Source: Spirochaeta sp. UBA5339 (GTDB lineage Bacteria; Spirochaetota; Spirochaetia; DSM-2461). From it: a stretch of 54,923 bases of DNA. The notes beneath the pieces are model-generated. The model ran no database searches. It saw nothing but the letters and a program-made list of their open reading frames with translations, and was not told the DNA's origin. This document shows positions 51,349-54,923 of the stretch, one piece after another. A program made the position numbers and the translations under genes. The stretch is taken from assembly GCA_002408085.1 (NCBI GenBank), contig DHQL01000012.1:83121-138043 (forward strand), given 5' to 3'. Numbering within the stretch: the stretch's first letter is position 1; each line of letters begins with the position of its first letter.

Positions 51349-53346
51349 ATGAAAAAAATTAAGCTGGTTTTCGGAACGAACAGTACACAACCTCTCGATC
51401 TGCCCGAGCACCTCTACGAGGATGCTTACCAGAGGGCCTATAAGCCTTTCCTGACGGCTGTGTACAACTTCCCTGATCTGGCTTTAACACTTCACTATTC
51501 CGGTCCTCTCCTCTCCTGGCTGGAGAGGAGACATCCCGAGTTCATCACCGTTCTCAGGGAGATCGTGGACCGGAAGCAGGCGGAGGTCCTGGGCGGCGGG
51601 TTCTATGAACCCCTGCTGCCCCTGATTCCCCCCTCAGACAGGGTTGGTCAGATAGAGATGATGACCACCTTCTTAAGAAAAAGTTTCGGCCGCAGGTCCC
51701 GGGGATTCTGGCTTTCCAGACAGATCTGGGACAATCAGATGGCCAACACCCTCAACAGCTGCGGCATGGAGTACACCTTTCTCGACGAATCCCGTTTCCG
51801 GGATGCCGGAATCAGGGAGTCCAGACTCTTTCAGCCGGTGCTGACCGAAGAGCAGGGGAAGTCTGTGAAGGTTTTTCCCCTCTGCCGCCGGATTCAGGAC
51901 ATGATGTTTGTCTCAACTCCCGAAGAGGTTATTGGAGAGCTTAAAAAACTGAGCTCCGACTGTGCCAGGGACTCTGTTATCTCCCTGATGCTTCCGGGTG
52001 AGGCCTTAAGCGCTGATATCTCCAGAGATACTGCCAGCTGCGACACCACCTGGCTTGAATCCTTCTTTACCGGACTTGATGATAACCGGGATTGGATCGA
52101 GATGATTCTTCCCGGACGCTATATAAGAAATTCCATTCCCATGGACAAGCGCTACTTCGGTACCACAAGCTTCTCCAACCTTATGGAGTGGAAGAGGGAC
52201 AGCTATATACCCCAGAACGGCGAAAATGCCGGAGACTGCAACTTCAGACACTTTCTCACGGTCTATCCCGAGAGCAACCTCCTCTACTCCAAGATGATGT
52301 ATACCCATATTCTGACCAACCAGGTCCGGGGTGACAAATACCGGAAGAAAGCCTCCAAGGAGGAGCTCTGGAAGGGGCAGAACAACTCATCCTACTGGCA
52401 TGGTCCTGGAAAGGGGATCTACAATATTCAGCTCCGCCACAGCGCCTATCGCTTTCTGATTGAAGCGGAGAAGAATACCAGGGAGAAGGGTATCTTTATC
52501 CCGGCCCTGATTCCCATGGACTTTGACCAGGACGGCCTGAACGAGTACCTCTATCAGGGGCACACCCTGAATGCCTACTGCCATCAGAAGGGAGGAGCCC
52601 TGATAGAACTGGACTACCTGCCCTCCAGCTGGAACTATCTGAATACCCTCTGCCGTCACAGGGATGGTACGGGCAACGGCCACCAGAGGGACAGCTATCT
52701 GAGAAAGGCCTTCCACGATCATCTTCTGGAGTCCTTTGACTTCGATGCCTTCAGAAAGGGAGAGCATGTGGAAGAGGGTGATTTTCTGGGCAGCCACTAC
52801 GATGTCCATACCCACAACAGGGAGAAGCACTTTCTGGTCTTTCAGAGAAACGGTTCCATGAACCGGAAGGGACGAAAGATTCCTGTAAAGATCCGCAAGC
52901 AGTATGACTTCAAGAGAAACAGCGTAGAGCTTCAGTATGATATCAGCAATATCGGCTATGAGAAGGTTACCTATAACTTTGCCAGCGAGTTCAATCTCTC
53001 TCTTCCCAGCCCCGTAAGCTGCGAGTCCAAGTTCTTCTATATAGACAGCAGGGATAATTTTCAGGAGATAGAGACCCAGCCCGCCGAGGTGAAGGACCTT
53101 CAGATCCTGCAGGTTCAGGATGTTATGAACAATACTTCAATCCAGGTGGAGTTCTCGAATAATCCTGATACCTTCTGGATTCTCCCTCTGGAGACCCCTT
53201 ACAGCGACGGCAGAGGTGGGGAGGAACTCCTCTATCAGGGCACAACCTTTATACCCGGATGGGAGGTCACACTCTTTCCGGGGGAGAGCTGGTCTGTTTC
53301 GGTGAGTATGAAGGTGGGCAAGAGCCGGGGCAAGGCCTTCGCCTGA
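51349..53346 (+). CDS. GH57 4-alpha-glucanotransferase-like protein lacking catalytic residues
   Basis: 665 aa with the fold order of GH57 4-alpha-glucanotransferases: a catalytic-type barrel, then DUF1925/DUF1926-like C-terminal domains (MDFDQDGLNEYLYQG ... YDISNIGYEKVTYNFASEFN). Conserved GGGFYEPLLPLIP is kept. The family HNHQP motif reads NSTQP (11-15), the nucleophile Glu of GxWLTE is Arg124 (GFWLSRQ), and the Asp of DDGEKFG is replaced (LPGEALS, about 215-221). It is therefore probably a non-catalytic glycan-binding or regulatory paralogue. No signal peptide. Confidence 0.83.
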   Translation: MKKIKLVFGTNSTQPLDLPEHLYEDAYQRAYKPFLTAVYNFPDLALTLHYSGPLLSWLERRHPEFITVLREIVDRKQAEVLGGGFYEPLLPLIPPSDRVGQIEMMTTFLRKSFGRRSRGFWLSRQIWDNQMANTLNSCGMEYTFLDESRFRDAGIRESRLFQPVLTEEQGKSVKVFPLCRRIQDMMFVSTPEEVIGELKKLSSDCARDSVISLMLPGEALSADISRDTASCDTTWLESFFTGLDDNRDWIEMILPGRYIRNSIPMDKRYFGTTSFSNLMEWKRDSYIPQNGENAGDCNFRHFLTVYPESNLLYSKMMYTHILTNQVRGDKYRKKASKEELWKGQNNSSYWHGPGKGIYNIQLRHSAYRFLIEAEKNTREKGIFIPALIPMDFDQDGLNEYLYQGHTLNAYCHQKGGALIELDYLPSSWNYLNTLCRHRDGTGNGHQRDSYLRKAFHDHLLESFDFDAFRKGEHVEEGDFLGSHYDVHTHNREKHFLVFQRNGSMNRKGRKIPVKIRKQYDFKRNSVELQYDISNIGYEKVTYNFASEFNLSLPSPVSCESKFFYIDSRDNFQEIETQPAEVKDLQILQVQDVMNNTSIQVEFSNNPDTFWILPLETPYSDGRGGEELLYQGTTFIPGWEVTLFPGESWSVSVSMKVGKSRGKAFA

Positions 53347-53347
53347 T

Positions 53348-54592
53348 CTATTCCAGATCCTGACTTACTGTAAGCATCCGTCTCTGTCTGTAGATATTGA
53401 ACAACCAGTGATTAGACTCGCTGTAGTACCTCTCTCTGGCAGAAAGAAAATCCATAAATGCCGTTTCAAGATCTCCTGTAAAATAGGACGCCTGTGCTCT
53501 GTAGAAAAAGAGACGGCTTCTTACTTCACTGTCAAAGGTCTGTTTCAGGCGGCTGCTGCACTCATCGAAAAGAACATTCCACTCCTCCCTTTCCATCAGG
53601 GGAACGGCCCATGATGTTTCCGGAGGAGCATTCTCTGCCATATCAACCGGAAGGAGCTCTTTCTCCTTCCAGACAGCAGGATCGACACTCTTGCCGAAAT
53701 CAAGTCCCGCCAGGGCCAACTCTGTTTCAGGATCAAGATCCACCTTCCGCCGGGGAATATCGGGGTCGGGCAGCCTGTCTCCGGTTTCTATATCCGTATC
53801 TATACTAAGAAGGGGCAGGGGGACGGGGCGGGAGGCATACTGAAAGCTGTGGGCCTCGTCCGAAGACCACTGTTCCAGGGGAATGCTGACTCCCCGCAGG
53901 GTGACGCTCCCCTCATAGAGAACAATCTCACTTCCCGACTCGTAGAGGGCCTTGTCCACAAGGGCATAGTAGAAGGGTATGCCCGGTACGACCCTGTCCT
54001 TCAGGGTGATCTCTTCAGACTCAAATATCCTTACCTCAGTGGCCTCTGTGAGGTCCCTGCGGGTTTCCATGGGAGAGGGGGAACGGAACAGTATCAGAGG
54101 CCTCGACGGGTCACTTGAAAGTGCGTGGACCAGGAGATGCCGCTCTTCGGGAAAGACCGACAGAGAGGAGATCCTCGCCGCCCTCTCCTCCTGAACGGGA
54201 GCGGCCTCTGCAGCCACGGGACTCATGGACATATTCCTGTAGGGGATGAAGAGGTCGAAGATCCGCCCGTCCTCCCTGGCCAGAACCAGAAAGTACCTGG
54301 GTACCGAGTCTCCCGGGGAGTAGAGGAAATTCTCTGTTCCCTTTTCCACCAGCGCAATCTGGTTGGCGTAGATAAAGCGTTCCTCGTCAAAGGGTGTTTC
54401 TGATGCATAGATCAGATACTCCGGATTCAGAAGCTGCGGGGCATCCTTCCAGGTCAGAAGTACACTGCTCCCCTTTGGTTCAACATCCAGCCGGGATACA
54501 AAGGGGGCATAAATACGGCTGTCCTGCGCGGAGGCCGGAAAAAACGGGAATATCAGAAGTATGAGTATGAATAGGGCGGTTCTTTTTTTCAT
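53348..54592 (-). CDS. Exported protein with fibronectin-III-like and TPR-like regions
   Basis: 414 aa with a clear signal peptide (MKKRTALFILILLIFPFF ... ASAQ). Residues about 30-110 (SRLDVEPKGSSVLLTWKD ... YLIYASETPF) look like a fibronectin type III domain, with a second beta-rich repeat at about 140-230. The C-terminal 80 residues are helical and TPR-like (FFYRAQASYFTGDLETAFMDF). A periplasmic or surface protein of unknown role. It converges with the GH57-like gene with one base between the stop codons. Confidence 0.72.
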   Translation of the reverse strand: MKKRTALFILILLIFPFFPASAQDSRIYAPFVSRLDVEPKGSSVLLTWKDAPQLLNPEYLIYASETPFDEERFIYANQIALVEKGTENFLYSPGDSVPRYFLVLAREDGRIFDLFIPYRNMSMSPVAAEAAPVQEERAARISSLSVFPEERHLLVHALSSDPSRPLILFRSPSPMETRRDLTEATEVRIFESEEITLKDRVVPGIPFYYALVDKALYESGSEIVLYEGSVTLRGVSIPLEQWSSDEAHSFQYASRPVPLPLLSIDTDIETGDRLPDPDIPRRKVDLDPETELALAGLDFGKSVDPAVWKEKELLPVDMAENAPPETSWAVPLMEREEWNVLFDECSSRLKQTFDSEVRSRLFFYRAQASYFTGDLETAFMDFLSARERYYSESNHWLFNIYRQRRMLTVSQDLE

Positions 54593-54694
54593 GGCAGTCT
54601 CTCTACCTGATTATCGGCAATTCGGGGCTTCAGGACAAATAAAAAAACAGACCCTCCAAGTTGACCACGCCGGCGGCAGGGGCTAATATAAATT

Positions 54695-54923
54695 ATGAAA
54701 TTTTCCCAGAAAGGCCTCGATGCCTACAAAGCCGAGGGCAGCAGGACCCTGGTAAAGAAAGAGAGCCGGGACAATGCGGCTGTGAAAGTCCTTGATTCCG
54801 AAGCCCCCGGACTCCTTAAAACCGGTACTCCCGCGGCGGCGGATCTGCCCTCTTCAAAGGCCGGGCAGGGAACCTCCCAGGCAGCCCGTTTTCTGCTGCT
54901 CCTGGGCAAGGAGGAGGCCGGCC
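54695..54923 (+). CDS. FliG-like protein, 5' part only
   Basis: 76 codons up to the window edge. It begins MKFSQKGLDAYKAEGSRT, and after a linker reads AARFLLLLGKEEAG, which resembles the first helix of the FliG N-terminal domain (KAAxLLLxLG). Spirochaetes carry FliG paralogues besides the motor switch protein. The ribosome-binding site is weak. The gene continues outside the window, so the assignment is tentative. Confidence 0.5.
   Translation, partial: MKFSQKGLDAYKAEGSRTLVKKESRDNAAVKVLDSEAPGLLKTGTPAAADLPSSKAGQGTSQAARFLLLLGKEEAG

Noticed and set aside
1..54923. CRISPR arrays, insertion sequences, prophage genes, tRNA or rRNA genes
   Set aside because: I found no direct-repeat arrays, transposase or integrase motifs, or recognisable tRNA T-arm sequences while reading the window.

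Overview
The window looks like the chromosome of a free-living, fermentative member of the Spirochaetota (Spirochaetales). Several features point that way: two bactofilins, the gene neighbourhood rpsT - HU - pncC - rho - rpmE (I recall a similar hup/rho/rpmE neighbourhood in Treponema), a small TPR protein ending in a tail typical of spirochaete adenylate cyclases, a FliG-like gene at the right edge and a Na+/H+-translocating Rnf complex. This is inferred from gene content; no 16S gene or other taxonomic marker is present. I see no phage, IS element, CRISPR array, tRNA or rRNA.

Layout. 1-2.4 kb: a very unusual fusion of a 2-oxoacid dehydrogenase E1-beta, a lipoyl domain and a KAS III (FabH) condensing enzyme. 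2.4-5.4 kb (minus): a two-domain VOC protein, a tRNA-dihydrouridine synthase and a TatD-like hydrolase. 5.8-8.9 kb (plus): M23 peptidase, bactofilin, YaaR and RicT/PSP1 proteins. 8.87-13.6 kb: a structured leader, an unknown 61-aa protein, S20, HU, a structured RNA, a TPR protein, a second bactofilin, PncC, Rho and L31. 13.7-19.9 kb: chemoreceptor, aldo/keto reductase, acyl-CoA synthetase, an unknown protein, a GNAT and RNase M5. 20-27.4 kb: a NarL-type two-component system followed by a sugar ABC transporter and a GH42 beta-galactosidase. 27.4-28.6 kb: a YgjV-GNAT-like fusion and a DUF1456 protein.

28.7-42.2 kb is an accessory catabolic island: ygeW (knotted carbamoyltransferase), carbamate kinase, a divergent YheO-type regulator, a diguanylate cyclase, ygeY, ssnA, ygfK and two fold-type II PLP enzymes. 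These families mark anaerobic purine/urate catabolism linked to selenium-dependent molybdenum hydroxylases. Nitrogen would be released as ammonia, and carbamoyl phosphate would be converted to ATP by the carbamate kinase. Both ends of the island carry a shared ATTGTAAGTC half-site within imperfect palindromes placed over likely promoters, so the YheO-type regulator may control both transcription units.

42.5-51.3 kb: pcnB, a P-loop/Asp23 fusion, then an operon of an unrecognised membrane protein and rnfCDGEAB. 51.3-54.9 kb: a GH57 4-alpha-glucanotransferase homologue that has lost its catalytic residues, an exported protein and the start of a FliG-like gene.

The strongest candidates for undescribed biology are the E1-beta/lipoyl/KAS III fusion, which suggests lipoyl-to-condensing-enzyme acyl transfer, the unknown protein coupled to rnfC, the GH57 pseudoenzyme, the P-loop/Asp23 fusion and the structured RNAs flanking the rpsT/HU genes.
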